NCBI GenBank assembly: GCA_029851835.1
Contig: JARKVD010000028.1
Span: 47,876 to 111,875 of the forward strand
From: Clostridium sp.
GTDB taxonomy: Bacteria; Bacillota; Clostridia; Clostridiales; Clostridiaceae
DNA: 64,000 bases
Direction of reading: 5' to 3'
Shown here: positions 25,773-33,849 of the stretch, piece by piece
Layout: each line of letters opens with the position of its first letter
Numbering within the stretch: position 1 is the stretch's first letter
Program-made: the position numbers and the translations under genes
Notes under the pieces: model-generated
Database searches by the model: none
Told to the model about the DNA's origin: nothing
What the model saw: only the letters and a program-made list of their open reading frames with translations

Positions 25773-27173
25773 ATGAAGAAAATGTCATTTTGGACATGTA
25801 TGTTCATGTGTATTGGAAGTATAATAGGGGCTGGAATATTTGCAAGAACTCCAGTTGTTATAAGACTTGTAGGAAATGGTCTCGTTTGGGGATTTTTTCT
25901 AGCGGCAATTTTTGTATTCTTGAAAACTATACCTGAGGTTATTTGTAGTTCTGCACTGCCAGCAAATGGATCAAGCTATATGCATTTAACTAGACTTATG
26001 CATCCTGGTTTAGGAGTAGTTCATGCTTTTAATCAATTAGTTTTAGGAACTATGAATGTTGCAATTATGTCACTGACCTTTGCTGAATATTTTTCTATTC
26101 TTGTGCCTAGTATTCCAGTTGCAATTGTAGCCATAGCGGTAGCCTTGTTATTTACTATTATTTCAACATATGGAGTTAAAGCTAGTGCAACTATTCAAAA
26201 TATATGTGTTGTAATTCTTATTTTAGTTTTAGGAATATTTATTTTTGGTGGTATACCAAATGTAAGTATAACTTTAGAAGATGTATTAATGCCTTCAATT
26301 AAAGTAACTCAGTTATGGGCAGCTATGGGATTATTACATGGATGCTTAATTGGTGCAAACGTATTAATGTATGCAGCTGATGAAGTTGATAATCCAGGAA
26401 GGACAATACCAATAACCTTTGTGGTGAGTACGCTAATTTGTGCAGCTCTATTTGCTATTGTTGGTTTTGTTTCTTTAGGGGTTGTACCAATGGAACAGTG
26501 GATGGATTATTCAACAAACTTAGCAACAGCAGCTGGTAAGTTTATGAGTCCTCAAGTATTAACTTTATTTATTGTGGGAGGACCTTTATTAGCAGTAGCA
26601 ACAAGTATAAATGCATTAATTTTAATGTTCTCAAGATCACACTTTGTTGCAGCAAGAGATGGATTATTTCCAACAGTAGTAAGTAAGATGAATAAGCATA
26701 ATGCACCAGTAGTTTCTATATGGCTCAATTCTGTAATAGGGATTCTCGCTATTGTAGCAGGATTTAATCTTGATGATGTAGTACTCATGGTATCTGTACC
26801 TGGATTATTAATGGCTCCAATTATATTCTTTGCAGTATTTTTCTTACCGAAGAAATATCCAAATTGCTATAAGAATTCCTTCTTAAAGATACCACATTGG
26901 ATAGCATGTGTAGTTGTAATTGTAGCATCAGTTTTAAGTTTAGTACTAGGCTGGTCAGTTGTTAATAAAATGACTCCCAAAATTTGGGCATCTATGGTAG
27001 GTTTCTATGTGGTTGCAGCTATATACACAGTAATTAGAAAAAAGTATATTATGAAGAAAGATGGTGTGGATATTTTTAAAAATATGAGTAAACCATATGA
27101 ACCATGGGAAAAACGTGAAAAGGAATTAGCAAAAATAGCAGTAACATCTAATAATATTAATGCAAACACTTAA
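25773..27173 (+). CDS. APC-superfamily amino acid/polyamine permease
   Basis: A 466-residue membrane protein with twelve predicted helices. The first helix has CIGSIIGAGIFARTP, the Gly-rich substrate-binding break of APC permeases. SALPANGSSYMHLTRLMHP replaces the usual helix-3 start, and LIGANVLMYAADEVDNPGRTIP is the conserved segment after helix 6. It imports or exchanges an amino acid or amine, with the substrate unknown. The gene next to it encodes a Crp-type regulator and then a CocE-type hydrolase, so the three may handle the same compound. The start has AAGGGGTG upstream. Confidence 0.9.
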   Translation: MKKMSFWTCMFMCIGSIIGAGIFARTPVVIRLVGNGLVWGFFLAAIFVFLKTIPEVICSSALPANGSSYMHLTRLMHPGLGVVHAFNQLVLGTMNVAIMSLTFAEYFSILVPSIPVAIVAIAVALLFTIISTYGVKASATIQNICVVILILVLGIFIFGGIPNVSITLEDVLMPSIKVTQLWAAMGLLHGCLIGANVLMYAADEVDNPGRTIPITFVVSTLICAALFAIVGFVSLGVVPMEQWMDYSTNLATAAGKFMSPQVLTLFIVGGPLLAVATSINALILMFSRSHFVAARDGLFPTVVSKMNKHNAPVVSIWLNSVIGILAIVAGFNLDDVVLMVSVPGLLMAPIIFFAVFFLPKKYPNCYKNSFLKIPHWIACVVVIVASVLSLVLGWSVVNKMTPKIWASMVGFYVVAAIYTVIRKKYIMKKDGVDIFKNMSKPYEPWEKREKELAKIAVTSNNINANT

Positions 27174-27189
27174 AAGTAATTAGTAAATG

Positions 27190-27230
27190 AAGATAGGATG
27201 TATGCCTTAAAGTATACATCCTATTTATTA
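27190..27230 (+). terminator. Terminator after the APC permease
   Basis: AGATAGGATGTAT and ATACATCCTAT form the stem, followed by TTATTAT. Confidence 0.75.
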
Positions 27231-27324
27231 TGTAAAATTAATTGAATATATTTTACTTAAATGGTAAAATTCATACAATGGGAAAGAGTAAGTAAATACA
27301 TATATTGCCAGGAGGTGGAATTAT

Positions 27325-28029
27325 ATGGAGTTCATTGAATACAAAAATGCTGAAAAATTAGTTGATTTCTTAAAAAGTGTATGTATTTTTTCAACTATTG
27401 AAAGAGATAAACTTAATGAGATAATAAAGGATTGTAAAGAGGTAACTTATAAAAAAGGTGATATGATTTGCAAAAAGGATGATTATGCAAAAAACGTATA
27501 TATCATTAAATCAGGATCTGCAACAGAATTTGCAATGGATGATAATGAATTTTCAGTAATGATAAAATATAGTATGAAGGCTGATTACTTTGGGGATTTA
27601 GGTGTTCTTGTTGATAAGAATTACGTAACAACAGTAATGGCTTCAAGCCAAACTGTGCTGATTGTTATTCCAGGTGAAGTTTTTAGTAAGTTGGTTTGGA
27701 GTAATCCTTGTGTAATGAAGGAAATGTTAAGAAGCTACAGAAAAAGGCTTCAAAATTCAGCACAGAAGATTATGTCATGTACTATGTTTAATTCAGAGGG
27801 AAGACTAGCATATATTTTAATGATGATTCATAAGGAGTCTAGTAAAGGCAGATTTGTAAATGAGACACAAGAAACCCTTTCTTTTAGATGTGGAATATCT
27901 AGACAGACGGTATCGACTATATTGAACAATTGGAAGAAAACGGGGGTTGTGAATATATATAGAGGTAAGTTGGAGATAACTGATATGGAAGCATTAACTG
28001 ACATATTACTTAATGGAGCAAAATCATAA
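27325..28029 (+). CDS. Crp/Fnr-family transcriptional regulator
   Basis: A 234-residue regulator with a cyclic-nucleotide-type sensor domain (about 20-130; KKGDMICKKDDYAKNVYIIKSG and DYFGDLGVLVD are jelly-roll strands), a dimer helix (135-165) and a C-terminal winged helix with FRCGISRQTVSTILNNWKK as recognition helix near residue 195. The FNR Cys cluster is absent, so it is not an oxygen sensor of that kind. Its effector is unknown. A Crp-like palindrome lies between this gene and the hydrolase gene (28049-28068), the natural target. GGAGGTGG lies before the ATG. Confidence 0.92.
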   Translation: MEFIEYKNAEKLVDFLKSVCIFSTIERDKLNEIIKDCKEVTYKKGDMICKKDDYAKNVYIIKSGSATEFAMDDNEFSVMIKYSMKADYFGDLGVLVDKNYVTTVMASSQTVLIVIPGEVFSKLVWSNPCVMKEMLRSYRKRLQNSAQKIMSCTMFNSEGRLAYILMMIHKESSKGRFVNETQETLSFRCGISRQTVSTILNNWKKTGVVNIYRGKLEITDMEALTDILLNGAKS

Positions 28030-28048
28030 TTTTGCTCTTTTTATTTTT

Positions 28049-28068
28049 TATGTCAAATATATGACATA
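28049..28068 (+). promoter_or_regulatory. Probable operator of the Crp-type regulator
   Basis: A perfect 7-base inverted repeat TATGTCA-N6-TGACATA has the spacing of Crp-family sites. It is centred about 46 bases upstream of the start predicted from TATAAT at 28093-28098, a position typical of an activator site. Confidence 0.6.
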
Positions 28069-28125
28069 CGGTTTACATTAATTTTTATAAAATATAATTA
28101 AGATAAATGAAGGGGGTATAACTTA

Positions 28126-29967
28126 ATGAATAGAGAAGAATTTAAAAAATTAACAGGACTTAAGAACATACCGGTATATTGGGACAAAAGATATACTAAA
28201 AACCTTGATAAACTATCAAAGCCAGAGTACACCGTAAAGCTTGAGGAAAGTGTACCTATAAAATTAAGAGATGGAATTACAATTTATGCAGATATTTATC
28301 GTCCAGCAGAATTAGATAAAGCACCAGCACTCCTTGCTTTTGCGTCTTACGGTAAAACAATGCAGGCGATGAAGCGTGGAGCATTACCAGGTTCTTCAGC
28401 AATATTTGATCACAGCTTAGAAGCTGGAGATATAGATTTTTTTGTACAGCGAGGATATGTATTCGTTATTCCAGATCCAAGGGGAATTGGAATTTCAGAA
28501 GGTGAATTCTTAGGGGTTTATAATCCACAAGAACAGCAAGATTGCTACGATATAATTGAGTGGTTAGGTGGAGAATATGATCATTGTGATGGGCAAGTGG
28601 CTATGGCAGGTTATTCTTATTTTGGAATTATACAGCCATTAGTTGCTGCACTTCAACCACCACACTTAAAATGTATAATGCCACTTTCTTATACTGATGA
28701 TTATTATCAGCATGGATATTATGGTGGAGTTGCAAATACTTATATGTCAATGTATTGGGAGCTTTGTCCATCAAATAATCCAGTGACTTGGTCTTCAAAG
28801 GTGTATTCAGAAGAGGATATGAGACAAATGATAAAGGAGGTTCAGAGGGATCCAGATATTGCGGCTATTTCTTACTTTAATAAGATATTTAATACATGGC
28901 CACCAAGATATCATACCTTTTACTTAGATTATTTACTTCATCCACAAGATGGAGAGTTTTGGGCTCAAAGATCAGTTAAAAATATGTATGGTAAGATAAA
29001 GATTCCGACTTACTTTAAATGTGGATGGGCTCCGACAGGGAGATGGAGTGCCCCAGTATTTAATGCAATGAATTCTCAAGAGCTTGATACTTATAAGCGT
29101 TGTGGAGTTATGGAGTCTTATGGTGGAATGGAACTTCCATATAGATTTATGAATGAAGAGTGCTTAAAGTGGTATGATCATTGGTTAAAGGGGGTGGATA
29201 CAGGAATAACTGAAGAGCCGCCAATGAAGCTAAATATTATTAATAGGGGATATCGTTATGAGTATGAATATCCATTAGCAAGAACAGAGTGGAGAAAGCT
29301 ATATTTACGTACCTTTGGTCAAATGAGATGGGAGGAGGACCCAGAGGGAAATCTCCCACCAGACAGCTTCACTCACCGTCCACCAAACATCACTAATGAT
29401 ACTGAAACTTTAGTTTATAGAACTGATAGATTCAGCAAACCAACTGAATTTACAGGCCCAATAGAGCTACATTTATTTGCATCAATTGATGCTGAAGATG
29501 CAAACTTCATTGTTAAGCTATGGCAGATTACACAAGGTGGAACAAGAATGCCTCTTTGCAGAACCGGTTCCTTAAAGGCATCGTATAAATTAGATGAAGG
29601 AAAGTCTTTAGTAGGAAGACCTGTTCATGATTATACAAAGAGAGTTCCAGTTACTCCAGGAGAAATTAGAGAGTATGTAATAGAAATTAATCCTATGGGT
29701 ATGGTATTTGATCCAGGTACATGTTTGGAACTTGAAATTAAAGCCACAGATATCTATGAACATCAAGCAGGAGCATGGCAAGGAAAAGTTGGACATTTAG
29801 GACCAATCCCAAGTGCTAAAACAATTAACTATAAAATCTACAGAGATGCAGATTATCCATCATATATCCTTCTTCCTTATATTCCATACACACCAGGTGA
29901 AAATTGGCTTCAATCAATTGATGATGGCGGTAGCTTTGGTACTAGTGGAAAAGGAAACACACACTAA
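28126..29967 (+). CDS. CocE/NonD-family hydrolase (X-Pro dipeptidyl-peptidase-like)
   Basis: A 613-residue alpha/beta hydrolase of the CocE / S15 family. The N-terminal catalytic domain has IKLRDGITIYADIYRP, DPRGIGISEGEF and the nucleophile elbow GYSYFG with Ser164. The C-terminal jelly-roll (about 430-600) with FTGPIELHLFASIDAEDANFIV matches the X-Pro DPP C-terminal domain. Members cleave ester or amide bonds of acyl compounds, for example cocaine or glutaryl-7-ACA, or X-Pro peptides. No signal peptide is present. The regulator and operator upstream suggest induction by its substrate. It carries a ribosome binding site AGGGGG. Confidence 0.9.
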   Translation: MNREEFKKLTGLKNIPVYWDKRYTKNLDKLSKPEYTVKLEESVPIKLRDGITIYADIYRPAELDKAPALLAFASYGKTMQAMKRGALPGSSAIFDHSLEAGDIDFFVQRGYVFVIPDPRGIGISEGEFLGVYNPQEQQDCYDIIEWLGGEYDHCDGQVAMAGYSYFGIIQPLVAALQPPHLKCIMPLSYTDDYYQHGYYGGVANTYMSMYWELCPSNNPVTWSSKVYSEEDMRQMIKEVQRDPDIAAISYFNKIFNTWPPRYHTFYLDYLLHPQDGEFWAQRSVKNMYGKIKIPTYFKCGWAPTGRWSAPVFNAMNSQELDTYKRCGVMESYGGMELPYRFMNEECLKWYDHWLKGVDTGITEEPPMKLNIINRGYRYEYEYPLARTEWRKLYLRTFGQMRWEEDPEGNLPPDSFTHRPPNITNDTETLVYRTDRFSKPTEFTGPIELHLFASIDAEDANFIVKLWQITQGGTRMPLCRTGSLKASYKLDEGKSLVGRPVHDYTKRVPVTPGEIREYVIEINPMGMVFDPGTCLELEIKATDIYEHQAGAWQGKVGHLGPIPSAKTINYKIYRDADYPSYILLPYIPYTPGENWLQSIDDGGSFGTSGKGNTH

Positions 29968-30085
29968 TTAAATGTAGAATTAAAAATATTAAGGGTTATT
30001 TAAAAACTCTTTTGGAGTTTTTAAATAAATATAGAAATTCCAGATAAGTTTCAACCAGTATTCTAAATTCTACATTCTAAATTAA
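29965..30085 (+). repeat. Dispersed repeat family 2, copy B
   Basis: It starts with AATGTAGAATTAAAAATATTAAG and ends with ATTCTAAATTCTACATTC, and has an internal GAGTTTTTAAATAA hairpin. It shares its ends and GAAATTCC segment with copy A at 8436. Confidence 0.65.
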
Positions 30086-30088
30086 ACT

Positions 30089-30120
30089 AATGTCCACCAC
30101 AGCTTTGCGGTGGACATTAT
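30089..30120 (+). terminator. Terminator after the hydrolase gene
   Basis: ATGTCCACC and GGTGGACAT pair around a 10-base loop, followed by TATCTG; the T run is weak. Confidence 0.55.
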
Positions 30121-30141
30121 CTGTAATGGGAGGGAAAACTT

Positions 30142-31338
30142 ATGGAGTGGCCATTTGAATTTAGTTTTATGGTGTTTTTAATAATAGCATTCTTATCTTA
30201 TGCAATTGAAATAAGAACAAAATCAAGACTATCATTACCATTTGCTTTAGGAATTATTTGTATTATAGGCTTTGGAACAGGTTTGTTTCCAAAGGATTTC
30301 ATAGTTCAATCAAAGATGAAGGAAATTGGAGTCATTGCTTTTAATATGCTAGTAATTCATTCGGGAACTATGATTGATTTTAAAGCTATAAAGTCACAGA
30401 AGAAAAATATACTTATAGCCGTTGTTGGGGTAGTAATAATGTCAGCGGTAGTTATATTGGGTGTAGGACCAATCATTGGTAGAGAGTTTGGAGCAATGTC
30501 ACCAGGACCTTTAGTTGGAGGCGGAGCAGCTGCGGCTATTTCTTCTATATCTATGATGAAAGTAGATTCAAGAATTGCGGTTTTTCCATGGCTTATATTC
30601 ATGGTCCAATGTTTTTTTGGAATTCCTCTTTGCTCATTCCTGATAAAAAAAGAATCTCAACTTATTCTGGATGGATATAGAAAAGGCAATAAGAACAAAG
30701 TATCAGAAAACATACAGAGTGCTGTGACTAATGAAGAGAAAATAAAGCTATGTGATAGAATTCCTGCTAAGTATAGGACAACAGCTTATTATCTAGGAAC
30801 ACTTATGATTGTTTCTGTATTTAATAGATGGCTTAACGTATCTTTTTTTGTGAAGTTTGGGATTAATATAAATATTACTGCTCTTATTTTTGGTATTCTA
30901 ATGGGAAGTTTAGGAATTTTGGAAAGAGGACCACTTATAAAGTCTAATACAATGAGTTTTTTAATGCTAGGATTGATGGCTTTAATGGCAGATACTTTGG
31001 CAAACACACCACTTTTAGTACTAAGTTCATTAATAATTCCGCTAATAATAGTTTGTACTATTGGGGCAGTTATATTAATTTTAGTAGGAGCTACAGCAAG
31101 CAAGATATATAAATTTAGTTTATATAGAGGAATAATAATAACTCTTAATTCTATGGTTGGTTTCCCAGTGAATCTTCAGTTGGTTGAAGAAACTGCAAAT
31201 AAGTTTGCCACTGGTAATGAAGAAAAGCAGCTTTTAAAAGGAATTTTGAATCCTATATTAAGCGCTGGTTCAACTGTTATAGTAAATATCCTTTCAATCC
31301 TATTAGCTAGTATGGTACTGTTTTTATATGAAATTTAA
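30142..31338 (+). CDS. Multi-pass membrane transporter, GltS-like
   Basis: A 398-residue, very hydrophobic protein with about ten to eleven helices in two halves separated by a hydrophilic loop (residues 175-215). The Gly/Ala-rich re-entrant-like segment GPLVGGGAAAAISSISMM, and the pattern of the second half, resemble Na+/glutamate symporters (GltS) and related anion transporters. I do not know the substrate. GGGAGGG lies nine bases before the ATG. It follows the CocE-type hydrolase in the same direction, so it may move a product of that enzyme. Confidence 0.65.
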   Translation: MEWPFEFSFMVFLIIAFLSYAIEIRTKSRLSLPFALGIICIIGFGTGLFPKDFIVQSKMKEIGVIAFNMLVIHSGTMIDFKAIKSQKKNILIAVVGVVIMSAVVILGVGPIIGREFGAMSPGPLVGGGAAAAISSISMMKVDSRIAVFPWLIFMVQCFFGIPLCSFLIKKESQLILDGYRKGNKNKVSENIQSAVTNEEKIKLCDRIPAKYRTTAYYLGTLMIVSVFNRWLNVSFFVKFGININITALIFGILMGSLGILERGPLIKSNTMSFLMLGLMALMADTLANTPLLVLSSLIIPLIIVCTIGAVILILVGATASKIYKFSLYRGIIITLNSMVGFPVNLQLVEETANKFATGNEEKQLLKGILNPILSAGSTVIVNILSILLASMVLFLYEI

Positions 31339-31598
31339 GTTAAAGCCCTAATTATTCAGGGGCGATATCAGGAGTAAAATCACCTATTGATTTAATTAGT
31401 GTAGGTGAAAAGGGGTTCTATAATATAAGTACAAAGGATTAAGAATTGGGAGGACATGCATCTATGTAGAGTAGCCGAATTTAAGGTGAATAGATTATTT
31501 ATAGTCTATTCACTTTTATTTATTTTCTTTTAAACTTTTCAAATTAATAAAAATTAGGTAAACTAAAAATAGACTTAAAAAAGAGGGGACGATTTGTT
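31339..31598 (+). other. 260-base gap with a terminator and small decayed frames
   Basis: The frame ending at 31440 reads like a C-terminal protein tail (ISVGEKGFYNISTKD and stop) but has no start. A second short frame with GGGAGGA upstream starts at 31456. The stem AAGGTGAATAGA / TCTATTCACTT at 31483-31520 is a likely terminator. Confidence 0.35.
31483..31520 (+). terminator. Terminator upstream of malic enzyme
   Basis: AAGGTGAATAGA and TCTATTCACTT form the stem, followed by TTATTTATTTTC. Confidence 0.65.
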
Positions 31599-32777
31599 AT
31601 GGATTATAATAAGTTAAGCTTAGAGATGCATGCGGAGAATCAAGGGAAAATTGAAGTAGTTTCAAAAATAAAGGTTGAAAATAGAGAAGATTTAAGTACG
31701 GCATATACACCTGGAGTTGCAGAACCTTGTAGAAAAATTGCAGCTAACAAAGAAGAGGTTTATACTTACACGGCAAAATCAAATTTAGTTGCAGTTGTTA
31801 CAGATGGAACTGCTGTTTTAGGACTTGGAGATATAGGACCAGAGGCGGCAATGCCGGTTATGGAGGGGAAGGCTATATTATTTAAAGAATTTGCAGATGT
31901 CAATGCTTTTCCAATTTGCCTTGATACAAAAGATACTGAAGAAATAATTAAGGCTGTAAAGTACATAGCTCCAACCTTTGGAGGAATAAATTTAGAAGAC
32001 ATATCAGCACCAAGATGTTTCGAAATAGAGAGAAGGTTAAAGGAAGAACTGGATATTCCAGTATTCCATGATGACCAGCATGGTACTGCAATTGCTGTAT
32101 CAGCAGGATTAATTAATGCTTTAAAGCTTGTAGGAAAAAACTTTGAAGAAGCTAATGTAGTTATTAATGGAGCTGGTTCAGCAGGTATTTCTATATGCAA
32201 GCTTTTAATGATGCAAGGTATAGGGAATGTGGTTTTAGTTGATAGAAATGGCGCTTTAGTTAAAGGTGAACAGTGGATGAATGATGCACAAAAGGTTATG
32301 GCAGAAGTGACCAATAAGAATAATGAAAGAGGACCACTTGCTGAAATTATAAAAGGAAAAGATGTATTTATAGGTGTTTCAGCACCAAATGTTGTTACAG
32401 CAGAAATGGTAAGCACAATGGCTAAGGATCCTATAGTCTTTGCTATGGCAAATCCAATACCAGAAATTATGCCAGAAGAGGCTATTAAAGGTGGAGCAAG
32501 AGTAGTTGCAACAGGAAGAAGTGATTATCCAAATCAAATAAATAATGTTCTTGTTTTTCCTGGCATATTTAGGGGTGCTTTAGATGTAGGTGCAAGGGAT
32601 ATTACCGAGGAAATGAAGATTGCTGCTGCAAGAGCTATAGCTAGTATTGTCAAAGAAGAAGAACTTAAAGAGGATTATGTAATTCCTGGAGCTTTCAATC
32701 ATGAAGTTGCAAAGGTTGTAGCACAAGAAGTTGGAAGAGTTGCAAGAGAATTAGGGATAACAAGAATAGATAATTAA
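31599..32777 (+). CDS. NAD(P)-dependent malic enzyme (oxaloacetate-decarboxylating)
   Basis: A 392-residue enzyme that turns malate into pyruvate and CO2 while reducing NAD(P). STAYTPGVAEPCRKIA opens the malic domain, the catalytic Lys lies in VMEGKAILFKEFADV, and VFHDDQHGTAIAVSAG is the metal-binding segment. The Rossmann domain follows with VINGAGSAGISICKL near residue 190. It is the short form, lacking the phosphotransacetylase-like domain of the larger bacterial enzyme. Its start has AGAGGGGA upstream. It probably feeds pyruvate formation in fermentation and is single, with its own terminator. Confidence 0.94.
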   Translation: MDYNKLSLEMHAENQGKIEVVSKIKVENREDLSTAYTPGVAEPCRKIAANKEEVYTYTAKSNLVAVVTDGTAVLGLGDIGPEAAMPVMEGKAILFKEFADVNAFPICLDTKDTEEIIKAVKYIAPTFGGINLEDISAPRCFEIERRLKEELDIPVFHDDQHGTAIAVSAGLINALKLVGKNFEEANVVINGAGSAGISICKLLMMQGIGNVVLVDRNGALVKGEQWMNDAQKVMAEVTNKNNERGPLAEIIKGKDVFIGVSAPNVVTAEMVSTMAKDPIVFAMANPIPEIMPEEAIKGGARVVATGRSDYPNQINNVLVFPGIFRGALDVGARDITEEMKIAAARAIASIVKEEELKEDYVIPGAFNHEVAKVVAQEVGRVARELGITRIDN

Positions 32778-32795
32778 AAATGTTTTAAGTAAATT

Positions 32796-32826
32796 GAGGC
32801 TAAATCTGTGAAGATTTAGCCTCTTT
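32796..32826 (+). terminator. Terminator of the malic enzyme gene
   Basis: GAGGCTAAATC and GATTTAGCCTC form a strong stem, followed by TTTAAG. Confidence 0.8.
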
Positions 32827-32836
32827 AAGTGAATAT

Positions 32837-32961
32837 CCCAAAATGACACTCCAAATCTTTGATTTGGTCAGTAGAACTTTCACGGTGTGTATCTTTAATT
32901 TAATTACTCCAACTTACTTTTTGAGTACTCCTTGGACTGAAGAGAAAAGGAGGTTCCTTTA
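32837..32961 (+). repeat. Dispersed repeat family 1, copy after malic enzyme
   Basis: CACTCCAAATCTTTGATTTGG begins the copy. A diverged middle and CCAACTTACTTTTTGAGTACTC with GGAGGTTCCTT close it. It ends at the stop codon of the next minus-strand gene. Confidence 0.7.
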
Positions 32962-33696
32962 ATTACTGAAAAGTTCAAAGCTAATTCTAGATTTATCAAC
33001 TCCAAGATCCATAAGGTGCTTTTCAACTATTTTCATGAAAGGAGGAGGTCCACAGATATAAAAATCCGAACTTAGATTTACATTTTCCTTAAGAAATCCC
33101 TTGGAAATATACCCTTTATAGTTGTAATCAATACCTTCATTATCTTCAGCTAGAGGGGAAGCGTAAAATACTGTATTTTTTATTCCGCTTAGCCTAGCGA
33201 TGGTTTCAATATCATCCTTAAAGGGGTGAATTGAAGAATTTTGAACTGCTTGTATGAAATGAATATTATTTCTATTAGAAGATTCAGCATAAAGCATTGA
33301 AAGTAGTGGGGTTATTCCAATACCACCAGAAATAAGAACAATATTATTAGTTCTATTTTTTATTGTGAATAGTCCAGTAGGAACCATTGCTTCAATAGAA
33401 TCACCAATATTTAGGTGTTCATGAAGATAGGTACTGATTAAACCACCTTCAATTTTTTTTACACTTATCCTATATGTGGAGTCATTTGGAAACATAGATA
33501 AACTATAGGTTCTAAGTACATCTTTGTATTTTGGGTCAGTTGTTTTTATCTTAAAAGGTAAAAATTGTCCAGGAGTATGCTTAACAAGCTTTCCACCATC
33601 TTTTGCTTTAAAGTAAAAGGATGTTATACCTGGGCATACAGGTACTTTATCTACTAAAATTAACTCTTTAAAATTGGTCCATGCTGCATTAGTCAT
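32959..33696 (-). CDS. FAD-dependent ferredoxin/flavohemoglobin-type oxidoreductase
   Basis: A 245-residue reductase of the ferredoxin-NADP reductase superfamily. The FAD domain begins with SFYFKAKDGGKLVKHTPGQF and the isoalloxazine motif RTYSLS; the NAD(P) domain has ISGGIGITPLLSML and ends in CGPPPFM and SRISFELF. The opening segment matches the reductase part of flavohemoglobins, but no globin domain and no [2Fe-2S] ferredoxin domain is present. It probably shuttles electrons between NAD(P)H and an unknown partner. The start has AGGAG upstream on the minus strand. Confidence 0.88.
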   Translation of the reverse strand: MTNAAWTNFKELILVDKVPVCPGITSFYFKAKDGGKLVKHTPGQFLPFKIKTTDPKYKDVLRTYSLSMFPNDSTYRISVKKIEGGLISTYLHEHLNIGDSIEAMVPTGLFTIKNRTNNIVLISGGIGITPLLSMLYAESSNRNNIHFIQAVQNSSIHPFKDDIETIARLSGIKNTVFYASPLAEDNEGIDYNYKGYISKGFLKENVNLSSDFYICGPPPFMKIVEKHLMDLGVDKSRISFELFSN

Positions 33697-33814
33697 TTTA
33701 ATTCTCCTTTCAAAAAATTACTATCTAATAATAAGTATCCATTAATTAAACTGTTAAGTCAATAGTTTTTTATTACAATATTTACCTAGAATCAAATGTT
33801 TATATTATAAAAGA

Positions 33815-33842
33815 AAAAGGCGTTGGTCAATACCAACACCTT
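33815..33842 (-). terminator. Terminator of the alanine symporter gene
   Basis: AAGGTGTTGGT and ACCAACGCCTT read on the minus strand as a stem, followed by TTTCTTTT. Confidence 0.8.
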
Positions 33843-33849
33843 AATATTA

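Noticed and set aside
31339..31482. Possible remains of genes (a tail ending ISVGEKGFYNISTKD, and a 25-codon frame starting at 31456)
   Set aside because: Too short, without a recognisable parent gene; the second frame has only one base between GGGAGGAC and its ATG.
31766..32416. Open antisense frame of 216 codons within malic enzyme
   Set aside because: It lies wholly antisense to a clear enzyme gene, has no ribosome binding site and looks like a codon-bias shadow. The same holds for other antisense frames over oppD, ecfA and DUF4430 genes.
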